A stretch of 41,502 nucleotides of DNA, from positions 1 to 41,502 of the forward strand of contig NZ_JAHDTH010000045.1 of the NCBI RefSeq assembly GCF_018531445.1. The letters are read 5' to 3'. The first letter of the stretch is position 1; each line of letters opens with the position of its first letter. Below the pieces are notes generated by a model. It was not told where the DNA came from. It saw nothing but the letters and a program-made list of their open reading frames with translations, and made no database searches. This DNA comes from Pseudonocardia lacus (GTDB lineage: Bacteria > Actinomycetota > Actinomycetes > Mycobacteriales > Pseudonocardiaceae). The position numbers were made by a program, and so were the translations under genes. Below, piece by piece: positions 23,951-31,743 of the stretch.

Positions 23951-25171
23951 ATGTCCCAAGGCGCCCGCGAGGCGCGCCAGTTCGTCCGCCTCGCGCTGCG
24001 GCTCGACCGGCTCGCACCGGGCCTGGTGGGTGCGTACCTCGGCGATCCCGGCCTGCGCCGCGCCGTCGACGACGAGCCCGTCACCGCCCCGGCCGAGCTC
24101 GCCGCGCGAGCCCGTGCACTGGCCGTCGACGTACGCGCGGCCGGCCTGCCGCCCCACCGCCGCGAGGTGCTGCTGGCGCAGTTGGCCGCTGCGGAGTGCA
24201 CGGCGCGGCGGCTGGCCGGCGAGGCCGTGCCGTTCCGCCGGGAGGTCGAGCTGTGCCTCGGGGTCGCGGTCGGGCCCGGCGACGAGGACGGTTACCGCGC
24301 GGCCCACCGCGACCTGGACGCCCTGCTGCCCGGCCGGGGCCCGCTGGCCGACCGGCTCGCCACCTACCGCCGGGCCGACGAGCTCGCCCCCGACCGCCTC
24401 CTGCCGGGTGCGCGGGCGCTCGCCGCCGCGCTGCGGGCGCGCGTCGCCACCGGGTACGGGCTCGCGCCTGACGAGTCGGTCGCGTTCGAGGTCGTGCCGG
24501 ACGCGCCGTGGGCCGCGCTGCACCAGCACCGCGGGCCGCACCGCTCGGCCGTCCTGCTCAACGCGGCGGCCAGGGCCCGGGCCGGCCAGTTGGCCCCGCT
24601 CGTGGCGCACGAGACCTACCCCGGCCACCACACCGAGCTGTGCCGCACGCAGGACGGTCCGCTCGCCTCCGGCGAGGCCGAGCACGCCGTGGCGCTGGTG
24701 CTGTCGCCGTGCAGCACGGTCTCCGAAGGTCTCGCCGACACCGCGCTGGACGCCGCGGTCGGCCCCGGATGGGGCACCTGGGCGGAGGGAGTGCTGCGGG
24801 AGGTGGGCGTCGTGCGCACGGACGGTGAGCTCGCCGAGCGGGTCGACCGGGCGATGCAGGGCCTGCTGCGGGTCCGGCAGGACGCCGCGCTGCTGCTGCA
24901 CGACCGGCGGGCGGGGGTGGACGCCGCCCGCCGGCACCTGCGGCGCTGGCTGCTGGTCGACGACCGGCGCGCCGACCGGATGCTGGCGTTCCTGACCCAC
25001 CCGGTCTGGCGCGCGTACACGACCGCGTACGTGGAGGGGTTCCGGCTGGTCGGGGACCACATGGGCGGCGCGGCGCCGGTGGCGCGAGCGCGGCACGCCG
25101 CGCTCGTCGGGCGGCCCACGATCCCGGCGCTGCTGGGGGCGGACCGCGCCGCGGTGGCCCGCGCGGGCTGA
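23951..25171 (+). CDS. DUF885-like putative metallopeptidase
   Basis: Protein of 406 residues, largely helical. The motif HETYPGHH at 220-227 (His-Glu then Gly-His-His) is the zinc-site-like signature of the DUF885 family, with a later EGLADTALDA and the C-terminal RAYTTAYVEGFRLVGDHM, also typical. DUF885 members are thought to be metal-dependent carboxypeptidase-like enzymes; the substrate is unknown. There is no signal peptide, so it should be cytosolic. The ATG at 23951 is chosen over an upstream GTG frame because of the -10 box 6 nt before it. It is divergent from the secreted-protein array. Confidence 0.8.
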   Translation: MSQGAREARQFVRLALRLDRLAPGLVGAYLGDPGLRRAVDDEPVTAPAELAARARALAVDVRAAGLPPHRREVLLAQLAAAECTARRLAGEAVPFRREVELCLGVAVGPGDEDGYRAAHRDLDALLPGRGPLADRLATYRRADELAPDRLLPGARALAAALRARVATGYGLAPDESVAFEVVPDAPWAALHQHRGPHRSAVLLNAAARARAGQLAPLVAHETYPGHHTELCRTQDGPLASGEAEHAVALVLSPCSTVSEGLADTALDAAVGPGWGTWAEGVLREVGVVRTDGELAERVDRAMQGLLRVRQDAALLLHDRRAGVDAARRHLRRWLLVDDRRADRMLAFLTHPVWRAYTTAYVEGFRLVGDHMGGAAPVARARHAALVGRPTIPALLGADRAAVARAG

Positions 25172-25344
25172 GCCCTGACAGCTCCGACATTGCGCCGATG
25201 GGCGGCAGCGAGAGCGCCGAGCGGTCGAACACGCAGAGTGTGGCGACTCGCCGGATCGGCGACGGAAGGTCAACTCCGGGCGCCGAACGGTCGGCATTCG
25301 TGTTAATTCTCGGCGAGTCGGACCCCCGCGACCGCGCGTCGCTG

Positions 25345-25375
25345 TTGACCGCACCGGGGTGACCGCCGGTAGCGT
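25345..25375 (+). promoter_or_regulatory. Promoter of the phoH2 unit
   Basis: TTGACC (25345-25350), 19-bp spacer, TAGCGT (25370-25375). Transcription would begin near 25382 and include the small upstream ORF at 25427. Confidence 0.5.
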
Positions 25376-25426
25376 GATCCGCGGTTGGTTCGTATCCGAT
25401 GCGAACCACCCGGGGAGGCCCTGGTC

Positions 25427-25561
25427 GTGGTGAATGCACCCGAGGGGGCCGGCACCCGGCCCTCGCGGGCGTCCGCGGCGGTGTCGCGGAGGTCCGAGCC
25501 AGGGCCGGCCGGCCCACCAGAGTGTGGGCGCGGTGCCGCGCCCACGAGGGAGCACCCGTGA
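25427..25561 (+). CDS. Small ORF overlapping phoH2 start (candidate PhoAT antitoxin)
   Basis: Reading frame of 44 codons from GTG ([19 protein letters not shown]) with GGGAGG about 9 nt upstream. Its TGA overlaps the GTG start of phoH2 in a GTGA arrangement, the mark of translational coupling. About 84 percent of its codons end in G or C, like real genes here. In mycobacteria phoH2 is preceded by the overlapping antitoxin gene phoAT; this ORF holds that place. The peptide is Arg/Ala/Pro-rich and shows no recognised fold, so the assignment rests on position only. Confidence 0.5.
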   Translation: MVNAPEGAGTRPSRASAAVSRRSEPGPAGPPECGRGAAPTREHP

Positions 25562-26892
25562 CCGTAGGTCGTTTGGCCCCCGATTCGGACGCCACCCGCT
25601 GCTACGTGCTCGACACCTCTGTACTCCTGTCGGACCCGTGGTCGATGACCCGGTTCGACGAGCACGAGGTCGTCCTGCCGCTGGTGGTCATCTCCGAGCT
25701 CGAGGGCAAGCGGCACCACCCCGAGCTGGGGTGGTTCGCCCGCACGGCGCTGCGCATGCTCGACGAGCTCCGCGTCGAACACGGCCGGCTGGACGCCCCG
25801 GTGCCGATCGGCACCGCGGGTGGCACGTTGCACGTCGAGCTCAACCACACCGACCCGGAGGTGCTCCCCGCCGGTTTCCGCACCGACTCGAACGACAGCC
25901 GCATCCTCGCCTGCGCGCTCAACCTGGCCGCCGAGCGGCGCCAGGGCGGCCGCGGCGAGGTCGTGCTGGTCACCAAGGACATCCCGCTGCGGGTGAAGGC
26001 GGCCGCGGTCGGGCTGAACGCCGAGGAGTACACCGCGCTCGACGCGGTGTCCTCCGGCTGGTCCGGGATGACCGACCTGGAGGTCACCCAGGCCGACGTC
26101 GACACCCTCTTCCGGGAGGGCGTCATCGACCACGACCTGGCCCGCGAGCTGCCGTGCAACACCGGCCTGCGGCTCACCGGGCCGGCGTCGGCGCTGGGCC
26201 GGGTGACCGCGGACAAGCGGGTGCGGCTGGTCCGCGGCGACCGCGAGGCCTTCGGGCTGCACGGCCGCTCCGCCGAGCAGCGCGTGGCGCTCGACCTGCT
26301 GCTCGACCCGGACGTCGGGATCATCTCGCTGGGCGGGCGGGCCGGCACCGGCAAGTCGGCGCTCGCGCTGTGCGCGGGGCTGGAGGCCGTGCTGGAGCGC
26401 CAGCAGCACCGCAAGGTCGTGGTGTTCCGGCCGCTGTACGCCGTCGGCGGCCAGGAGCTCGGCTACCTGCCCGGCAGCGAGTCGGAGAAGATGGGGCCCT
26501 GGGCGCAGGCCGTCTTCGACACGCTCGGTGCCGTGGTCAGCCAGGACGTGATGGACGAGGTCCTGGCCAGGGGGATGCTGGAGGTGCTCCCGCTCACCCA
26601 CATCCGCGGCCGCTCCCTGCACGACTCGTTCGTCATCGTCGACGAGGCGCAGTCGCTGGAGCGCAACGTGCTGCTCACCGTGCTCTCCCGGTTGGGCACG
26701 GCGTCGCGGGTGGTCCTCACCCACGACGTGGCCCAGCGCGACAACCTGCGCGTCGGCCGGCACGACGGCGTGGCCGCGGTGATCGAGAAGCTCAAGGGCC
26801 ACCCGCTGTTCGCCCACGTCACGCTGACCCGCAGCGAGCGCAGCCCGATCGCCGCGCTGGTCACCGAGATGCTGGAGGGCCCCGCCGCCTGA
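25558..26892 (+). CDS. phoH2: PhoH2: PIN-domain RNase fused to PhoH ATPase/RNA helicase
   Basis: Protein of 444 residues. The N-terminal PIN domain (about 10-175) has the acidic nuclease residues in YVLDTSVLL (Asp19), [15 protein letters not shown] and VTKD. The C-terminal PhoH domain (about 235-440) has Walker [10 protein letters not shown] (Lys266) and Walker B VIVDEAQS. This two-domain protein is known from mycobacteria (Rv1095) as an ATP-dependent RNA-unwinding RNase and the toxin of a toxin-antitoxin pair. The GTG at 25558 follows GAGGGAG and overlaps the small upstream ORF. Convergent with the exporter gene, with a long inverted repeat between. Confidence 0.92.
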   Translation: MTVGRLAPDSDATRCYVLDTSVLLSDPWSMTRFDEHEVVLPLVVISELEGKRHHPELGWFARTALRMLDELRVEHGRLDAPVPIGTAGGTLHVELNHTDPEVLPAGFRTDSNDSRILACALNLAAERRQGGRGEVVLVTKDIPLRVKAAAVGLNAEEYTALDAVSSGWSGMTDLEVTQADVDTLFREGVIDHDLARELPCNTGLRLTGPASALGRVTADKRVRLVRGDREAFGLHGRSAEQRVALDLLLDPDVGIISLGGRAGTGKSALALCAGLEAVLERQQHRKVVVFRPLYAVGGQELGYLPGSESEKMGPWAQAVFDTLGAVVSQDVMDEVLARGMLEVLPLTHIRGRSLHDSFVIVDEAQSLERNVLLTVLSRLGTASRVVLTHDVAQRDNLRVGRHDGVAAVIEKLKGHPLFAHVTLTRSERSPIAALVTEMLEGPAA

Positions 26893-26914
26893 CCACCCGC
26901 GGCGAGCCCGGTCT

Positions 26915-26977
26915 CGTCGAGAACGAAGTTACGGTGATCAACAGGGCCTGTTGATCACGACAACTTCGTTCTCGACG
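26915..26977. terminator. Long inverted repeat between phoH2 and the exporter gene
   Basis: Outer arms of 16 bp (26915-26930 with 26962-26977) and inner arms of 12 bp (26934-26945 with 26947-26958), separated only by a 3-nt internal mismatch on each side. It fills the 95-bp gap between convergent genes and can fold equally on both strands. Confidence 0.75.
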
Positions 26978-26987
26978 GGAGGGCGGG

Positions 26988-28892
26988 TCAGGCGTAGCCG
27001 CTTGCTTGGAGGCGGAACAGGGTCGCGTAGCGGCCGCCCAGGGCCATCAGCTCGTCGTGCGCGCCGGACTCGGCGACGGCGCCGTCGGCGAGCACGACGA
27101 TCAGGTCGGCGTCGCGCACGGTGCTGAGCCGGTGGGAGATGAGCAGGCTGGTGCGCCCGGTCCGCAGCTCCCGCAACCGCTCGTGCACCTCGTGCTCGGC
27201 GGCCGCGTCGAGCCCCGAGCTCGGCTCGTCGAGGACGACGACCGCGGCGTCGCGGCGGAACACGGCGCGGGCCAGGGCCAGCCGCTGCCACTGGCCGCCG
27301 GACAGCACGACCCCGGTCACCGGGTCGTCGCCGACGTCGGCGGACATGTAGATGCGGGTCAGCATGGTGTCGTAGGAGCGCGGCAGCGCCTCCACGGCCG
27401 GCGCGACGCCGGCCCACGCCGCGGCCCGCGCCACGCGCTCGCGGTCGTCGAGCGCGGCCACGTCGCCGACGGCGATGTTCTCCGCCGCGGACAGCTCGTA
27501 GTGCATGAAGTCCTGGAACACCGCGCCGATGCGGCTGCGCAACTCGTCGAGGTCGAGCTCGCGCAGGTCGACCCCGTCCCACAGGATGGCGCCCGCCGTC
27601 GGGTCGTAGAACCGGCACAGCAGCTTGACCAGGGTGCTCTTGCCCGCCCCGTTGCTGCCGACGAGCGCGGTGGCCGCCCCGGCGCGCAACGTGAACGACG
27701 CCCCGCGCAGGATCCACGGCAGGTCGTCGGCGTAGCGGAACCAGACGTCGCGGAACTCGATGCCGCTGCCCAGCACGGGCACCGCGCAGCCGTCGCCGCG
27801 CACCGGCAGGTCCGGCTCGGCCCGCACGATGTGCTGGTAGTGCCCGAACAGCAGCAGCGCGTGGTGCGCCTGCGCCCACGCGCTGATCGCCACGCCGAGC
27901 CCGCCCTGCACCCCGGCGACGGCGGCCGCGAACACCGACACGTCGCCCACGCTGAGCTCCCCGCGGCTCGCCGCGGCCACCGCCCAGGCCAACCCGCCCC
28001 CGGCGACGAGCGCGCCGAGCCCGCCCAGCAGGGCCTGCGCGCGCAGCTCGCGGCGGTCGGCGGCCCGGTAGCCGGCGTCGACCCGACGCAGCTCGGTGAC
28101 CATGCGCGCGGCGAACAGCCCGTCCAGGCCGTAGAGGCGCACCTCCTTGGCCGCCTCCACACTGGCGATGAGCTGGGCGTAGAAGTGCTCGCGGCGGGCC
28201 GCGTGCCCGAGCTGGGTGATCATGGCGGCGCGGTGGCGGCTGAGCGCCAGCTCGGCCCGCAGCGACGGAGCCGCCGCGGCCAGCACCACCACCAACATCC
28301 ACGGGTTGACCACGGCCAGCGCGGACAGGAACCCCGCGGCCATCACCGCGCCCTGCACGACGGCGATGGAGCTGGTCAGCACCTCGGCGGGGCCCGTCGG
28401 ACCGACCTCGGTGGCCAACGACAGCCGGGTCTGGAAGTCCGGGTCCTCGTGCCGGGCCAGCCCGCGCAGCCGGCCGACGGCGCTGTAGAGCCGCTGGCGG
28501 GTGGCCAGCGCGAAGGCCCGGCGCAGCTCCGCGTCGAGGTACTCCACCAGCTGGGGCAGCGCGGCCACCGCCACCCCGCCCAGCGCGAGCCCGGCCACCG
28601 GCAGCGCCAACTCGCCGCCGTCGACCAGCCGGTCGAGCACGACCTTCGTCAGCCACGCGACGCCGGCCGGGACGAGCGCGGCCACCAGCCCCACCGCGAG
28701 CCGCACCGCCAGCAGCGGCGCGGCCACCTCCCGGGCCAGCGCCAGCGCGGGGCGCAGCAGCCGCTCGGGGTCCGGCTCGGCAGCCGCGCTCACCGTGCCG
28801 GGTGGCTCGCTCGCACGCTCGCTCACGGTGTCGGGTGGTTCGCTCGCACGCTCGCTCACGGTGTCGGACGGTTCGCGCGCAGGCTCGCTCAC
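26988..28892 (-). CDS. ABC exporter, fused permease-ATPase, of the graspetide-like operon
   Basis: Half-transporter of 634 residues with about six membrane helices (about 45-330) followed by an ATPase: Walker A VGSNGAGKST, Q-loop GAVFQDFMHY, signature LSGGQWQRLALARA, Walker B VVVLDEPSSGLD, and H-loop ISHRLST. It would act as a homodimer exporting the product of the adjacent peptide genes; no Cys-peptidase (C39) domain is present, so leader removal must come from elsewhere. The GTG start overlaps the stop of the mauD-like gene by GTGA. The first 34 residues come from three 33-bp tandem repeats, each starting with GTGAGC, so translation could begin at any of three codons. Last gene of the operon. 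Confidence 0.88.
   Translation of the reverse strand: MSEPAREPSDTVSERASEPPDTVSERASEPPGTVSAAAEPDPERLLRPALALAREVAAPLLAVRLAVGLVAALVPAGVAWLTKVVLDRLVDGGELALPVAGLALGGVAVAALPQLVEYLDAELRRAFALATRQRLYSAVGRLRGLARHEDPDFQTRLSLATEVGPTGPAEVLTSSIAVVQGAVMAAGFLSALAVVNPWMLVVVLAAAAPSLRAELALSRHRAAMITQLGHAARREHFYAQLIASVEAAKEVRLYGLDGLFAARMVTELRRVDAGYRAADRRELRAQALLGGLGALVAGGGLAWAVAAASRGELSVGDVSVFAAAVAGVQGGLGVAISAWAQAHHALLLFGHYQHIVRAEPDLPVRGDGCAVPVLGSGIEFRDVWFRYADDLPWILRGASFTLRAGAATALVGSNGAGKSTLVKLLCRFYDPTAGAILWDGVDLRELDLDELRSRIGAVFQDFMHYELSAAENIAVGDVAALDDRERVARAAAWAGVAPAVEALPRSYDTMLTRIYMSADVGDDPVTGVVLSGGQWQRLALARAVFRRDAAVVVLDEPSSGLDAAAEHEVHERLRELRTGRTSLLISHRLSTVRDADLIVVLADGAVAESGAHDELMALGGRYATLFRLQASGYA
28791..28889 (-). 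repeat. Three 33-bp tandem repeats at the exporter N-terminus
   Basis: Units 28889-28857, 28856-28824 and 28823-28791 encode VSEPAREPSDT, VSERASEPPDT and VSERASEPPGT. They stay in frame and repeat the start codon context; copy number could vary between strains. Confidence 0.85.
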
Positions 28893-29434
28893 GCAGCCGC
28901 GGTGTCCGGGAGGCGCTCCAGCGCGAAGTCGCTGGCCGCGACGGTGTGGTCGTCCAGCACGGCGAAGGCCGGGAAGCCGAGCACGCCGAAGGCCGCGGCC
29001 ACCGGCCCGGACGGCGGCTCGACGACCACCCGGGCCACCGGTTCGAGCCGCTCGCGCAGTTCGGTGGTCTCCTCCTCGTGGCCCACGACGACGGCCAGCA
29101 CCTGCTCCGGCCCGCCCGGGGTCAGCTGGGCGCGCGCGGTGAACAGCGGCAGCGAGTCGATGCACGCGGGGCAGGTCGGCGACAGGAACGCGACCAGCGT
29201 GCGGCCGTGCAGGTCGGCGGACCCGACCGGTTTGCCGGCAGCCGTCGTCGAGTTGAAGTCCCGGATCTCCTCCCCGGCCGTCAGCATGATCGGCTCGGGG
29301 TTGGCCACCCCGTCGATCATCGTCTGCATCAGCGCGTCGTGCCGGCGCAGGCGTCGCAGCAGGCCCACCACCAGCACGAGGTTGGCCAGCCCGAGCGGGC
29401 CCAGCACGGCCAGTACGACAGCGGACTCCGACAC
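28889..29434 (-). CDS. Membrane-anchored thioredoxin-like protein (MauD/TlpA type)
   Basis: Protein of 181 residues with an N-terminal membrane helix (about 7-27) and a thioredoxin-like domain carrying FLSPTCPACIDS (Cys88, Cys91; CPAC active site) and a cis-Pro-like GFPAFAVL. It resembles MauD, which with MauE is needed for disulfide handling during methylamine dehydrogenase maturation. Here it follows a MauE-like gene inside a peptide operon whose precursor ends in three cysteines, so its likely role is to form, break or isomerise disulfides of the peptide or of export partners. Starts with GTG; GAGGAGG lies 11 nt upstream. Confidence 0.85.
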   Translation of the reverse strand: MSESAVVLAVLGPLGLANLVLVVGLLRRLRRHDALMQTMIDGVANPEPIMLTAGEEIRDFNSTTAAGKPVGSADLHGRTLVAFLSPTCPACIDSLPLFTARAQLTPGGPEQVLAVVVGHEEETTELRERLEPVARVVVEPPSGPVAAAFGVLGFPAFAVLDDHTVAASDFALERLPDTAAA

Positions 29435-29456
29435 CGTTCGTTCGACCTCCTCGTCG

Positions 29457-29987
29457 TCAGCCGGAGCCGGGCAGCACCGGCGAGAGCATCCAGCGCAGGT
29501 CGTCGAGCCGCACCACCAGCAACGCAGCGGCCACCCCGAGCAGCGCCCCGCCGGCCACCTCGATCCCGGGCGCCGCGAAGGCCGGCCCGGCGACCAGGAA
29601 CCCGGTGGCCGCGAACGCCAGCAGCAGCCCGTTGCGGACGAGGTCGAGCCGACCGGGGGGTGAGTCCTGGGCGCCGAAGCAGTGGCAGGGCTCGGTGACC
29701 CCGCGCCGGATCATCGAGGCCAGGGCCGCGGTGAACGCGACCAGCAGCGCGCCGGCCAGCGCGAACCCGACCAGCGCCGCGGGTGCCCACCACAGCCCGA
29801 CCACCAGGGGCGGCAGCACGGCCAGTTCGGCGGCCACGACCACGGGGGCGAGCCGGGTCGCGCGCAGCGGCGGTATGCCCAGCGTGGCCGGCAGCGAGCG
29901 GCGGAACGCCCCCGGGTCGGCGAGCTTGGCCGCGGCGGACATCCCGAAGGCGACCAGCAGCGCGGCCGTCGTCGCGGACGCCAGCAT
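29457..29987 (-). CDS. MauE/DoxX-like membrane protein
   Basis: Protein of 176 residues with about four to five membrane helices and the motif EPCHCFG between helices (near 95-105), the signature of MauE-type members of the DoxX-like group. MauE is thought to pass electrons between the quinone pool and the thioredoxin-like MauD, much as DsbB or VKOR do with their partners. The ATG overlaps the ATP-grasp stop by one base (TGATG), showing tight coupling. Confidence 0.85.
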   Translation of the reverse strand: MLASATTAALLVAFGMSAAAKLADPGAFRRSLPATLGIPPLRATRLAPVVVAAELAVLPPLVVGLWWAPAALVGFALAGALLVAFTAALASMIRRGVTEPCHCFGAQDSPPGRLDLVRNGLLLAFAATGFLVAGPAFAAPGIEVAGGALLGVAAALLVVRLDDLRWMLSPVLPGSG

Positions 29988-30994
29988 CAGTAGCCGATCT
30001 GGGTCACGTCGCCGCGCCGGAACGCCCGCCCGGACATCAGCAGCTCGGCCAGGCAGGTGCCCATCGGCAGGCCGAGGTCGTGTTCCATCCAGATGAACTG
30101 GCCGTTCGGGTTGACTTCCAGGAACACGTGGTCGCCGTCCGGGGTGACGATGAAGTCGACCGCGCCGTAGACCAGTCCGAGTTCGTCCATCAGCGCGTGC
30201 ACGTTCTTGACGATGTGGTCGGGCAAGGGGACGTAATCACCGTAGGGCAGTTCATCGGCGCCGCGCCAGTCGACCGCCGTGGAATCCTCGGACTGCGACG
30301 TGATGACGACCGGGAAGTAGGTGTTGCCGATGACCGTCAGCCGGACCTCGTAGGCCTTCTCGATGTATTCCTGGAACGTGCAGATGGTGTGCCGCACGCG
30401 GTCGACGTGCTCGTTCATCTCCTCGCCGACCACGGTGGTGAGCAGGCCGTTCGGGAACGCGCCGGGGTAGTGCACCACCCCGCCGCTGAGCGCCTTGTAG
30501 ACGATCTTGCCGCCGCTCTCCCGCAACAGCGCGGTGACCTCGGCCGGGTCGTTGGTCATCAGCGTGCGCGGCGTGCGGAAGCCCAGCCGCTTGGCCAGCT
30601 GCGAGTGGTAGGGCTTGAGCTCGGCGGTGCCGTCGAGGTCGGGGCGGTTGACCCAGAGGCAGTCGGTGGCGCGCAGGATGCCGCCGACGCCGTGCAGGGC
30701 CTCGCTGCGGGCGAACTGCACCTCCGCCTCGCCCATGGCCGGGTCGAACGCGAACGTGGTGGGGCGCCGGTACCAGACGCCGTCGAGCGCGTCGAGGTCG
30801 ACGGCGCGGTCGCGGTGGCGCAGCACCCGCCGCTCGGCCCCGAAGTCGGACGCGGTGAGGCTGAGCTGCTGCGGGAAGTAGCTCAGGTCGACGCGCACGA
30901 TCTCGGCGTCCCGCTCGCGCAGCGCGTGCACGACCGGGTCGGCGGTGGGGTCGAACTCCTGGGTGAGGATCAGGACGGTCGGGTGCTGCGCCAT
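29987..30994 (-). CDS. ATP-grasp RiPP maturase (MvdD/TgmB-type graspetide ligase)
   Basis: Protein of 335 residues. An N-terminal pre-ATP-grasp domain (PTVLILTQEFDPTADPVVHAL, with DGVWYRRPTTFAF) is followed by the ATP-grasp fold: KIVYKALSGGVV (ATP Lys), FQEYIEKAYEVRLTVIGN (the E-R-T-V-G element of this family), and DFIVTPDGDHVFLEVNPNGQFIWME with metal-binding Glu and Asn near 293-299. These segments match graspetide ligases, which join Asp/Glu side chains to Thr/Ser/Lys of a precursor as esters or amides, at ATP cost. It lies 10 bp after precursor A. No methyltransferase of the TgmC/PCMT type is nearby, so an aspartimide-type product is unlikely. Confidence 0.88.
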   Translation of the reverse strand: MAQHPTVLILTQEFDPTADPVVHALRERDAEIVRVDLSYFPQQLSLTASDFGAERRVLRHRDRAVDLDALDGVWYRRPTTFAFDPAMGEAEVQFARSEALHGVGGILRATDCLWVNRPDLDGTAELKPYHSQLAKRLGFRTPRTLMTNDPAEVTALLRESGGKIVYKALSGGVVHYPGAFPNGLLTTVVGEEMNEHVDRVRHTICTFQEYIEKAYEVRLTVIGNTYFPVVITSQSEDSTAVDWRGADELPYGDYVPLPDHIVKNVHALMDELGLVYGAVDFIVTPDGDHVFLEVNPNGQFIWMEHDLGLPMGTCLAELLMSGRAFRRGDVTQIGY

Positions 30995-31004
30995 CGTCGT
31001 CGGC

Positions 31005-31295
31005 TCAGGCGCAGGCGTCGTCGGTGACGCAGTCGCCGCAGTTCGAGCCGCTGGTGCGGGTCTTGGTCGCGACGCCCATGGTGGGCACGCCGTCCGGCAC
31101 GACCCAGACCTGCAGGTCGGGGTCGTAGTGGCCGAGGCCGAGGAAGGGCTGCTCGCCCTCCACGCGGAACTCGGAGTAGAGGTAGCCCAGCGGCAGGCCG
31201 TCCTCGGTGGGCGTGGCGCCGTCGGGCACCACGTGGCCGTTGAGCATCGACCGGGACGTGCGGAGCGGGTTCCTCGTCAGAACGGGTGCGGACAT
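31005..31295 (-). CDS. Candidate graspetide precursor peptide A
   Basis: Peptide of 96 residues, ATG start with GGAGG 6 nt upstream; its ATG overlaps the stop of precursor-like gene B (TGATG). The first three quarters read as a folded or leader part (LPLGYLYSEFRVEG, LGLGHYDPDLQVWVV). The tail after PTMGV is ATKTRTSGSNCGDCVTDDACA-like: four Thr, two Ser and one Lys as acceptors and three Asp as donors for ligase links, with three Cys in addition. Position directly before the ATP-grasp gene and this composition make it the likely substrate. It has no match I recognise beyond a loose likeness to actinobacterial ATP-grasp target peptides. Confidence 0.72.
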   Translation of the reverse strand: MSAPVLTRNPLRTSRSMLNGHVVPDGATPTEDGLPLGYLYSEFRVEGEQPFLGLGHYDPDLQVWVVPDGVPTMGVATKTRTSGSNCGDCVTDDACA

Positions 31296-31606
31296 CACGG
31301 ACCTCCATCCGTCGGCCGGGGACGGTCGTCCCCGGGGCCCAGTGGCTCGGTGAGGCCGACGATCGCGGTCACCTCACCGGAGAACGACCAGACCAGGTTG
31401 GTCCGGTCGTAGTGCCCGGCATTCAGCTCGACATCACTGTCCGGTTCGTACGGGGAAACGGTTTCGAACAGGTAGGCCAAGGGGGCCGACGAACTCGTCC
31501 GTCGGCGTTGCCGGTCGGCGGGGGGTACTGCGCGCACGATCATGACGTTGTCCGCCGTCAATTCCGGGCGATCCATCCGCAGGAATGTCGGCGACGTTCC
31601 GGTCAT
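31295..31606 (-). CDS. Precursor-like peptide B, paralogue of A
   Basis: Peptide of 103 residues. The segment APLAYLFETVSPYEPD followed by LNAGHYDRTNLVW aligns with LPLGYLYSEFRVEG and LGLGHYDPDLQVW of A (L-x-YL-x, GHYD, VW shared at the same spacing). Its tail is different, EPLGPGDDRPRPTDGGP, with Thr, Asp and Glu but no Cys. It is either a second substrate or a separate leader/recognition partner. The start is uncertain: the ATG at 31606 fits a leaderless promoter; 31576 and 31543 are later in-frame ATGs. The stop overlaps the ATG of A. Confidence 0.6.
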   Translation of the reverse strand: MTGTSPTFLRMDRPELTADNVMIVRAVPPADRQRRRTSSSAPLAYLFETVSPYEPDSDVELNAGHYDRTNLVWSFSGEVTAIVGLTEPLGPGDDRPRPTDGGP

Positions 31607-31614
31607 GCGGATCA

Positions 31615-31643
31615 ATGCTGCCCGATCGCGTTCTCGCGGACAA
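31615..31643 (-). promoter_or_regulatory. Candidate promoter of the graspetide-like operon
   Basis: Minus strand TTGTCC (31643-31638), 17-bp spacer, CAGCAT (31620-31615), then 8 nt to the ATG at 31606: leaderless spacing. The 137-bp upstream region also holds several CGATCG repeats. Confidence 0.4.
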
Positions 31644-31743
31644 TCGACCGAACGGCCCCGATCGGGATGCGCCGATCGAGCCCGGCGCTCCGCGATCGAA
31701 CGCATGCCATTGTTTGCGCAACCGGCGGCGGCCGCGCTCGGCG

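Noticed and set aside
28889..29987. Methylamine dehydrogenase locus because of MauE/MauD likeness
   Set aside because: No mauA, mauB or other mau genes are present; the pair is embedded in a peptide operon.
26988..31606. Lasso peptide or lanthipeptide cluster
   Set aside because: No asparagine-synthase-like cyclase, RRE protein, LanM or LanB/C is present; the ATP-grasp ligase indicates the graspetide type.
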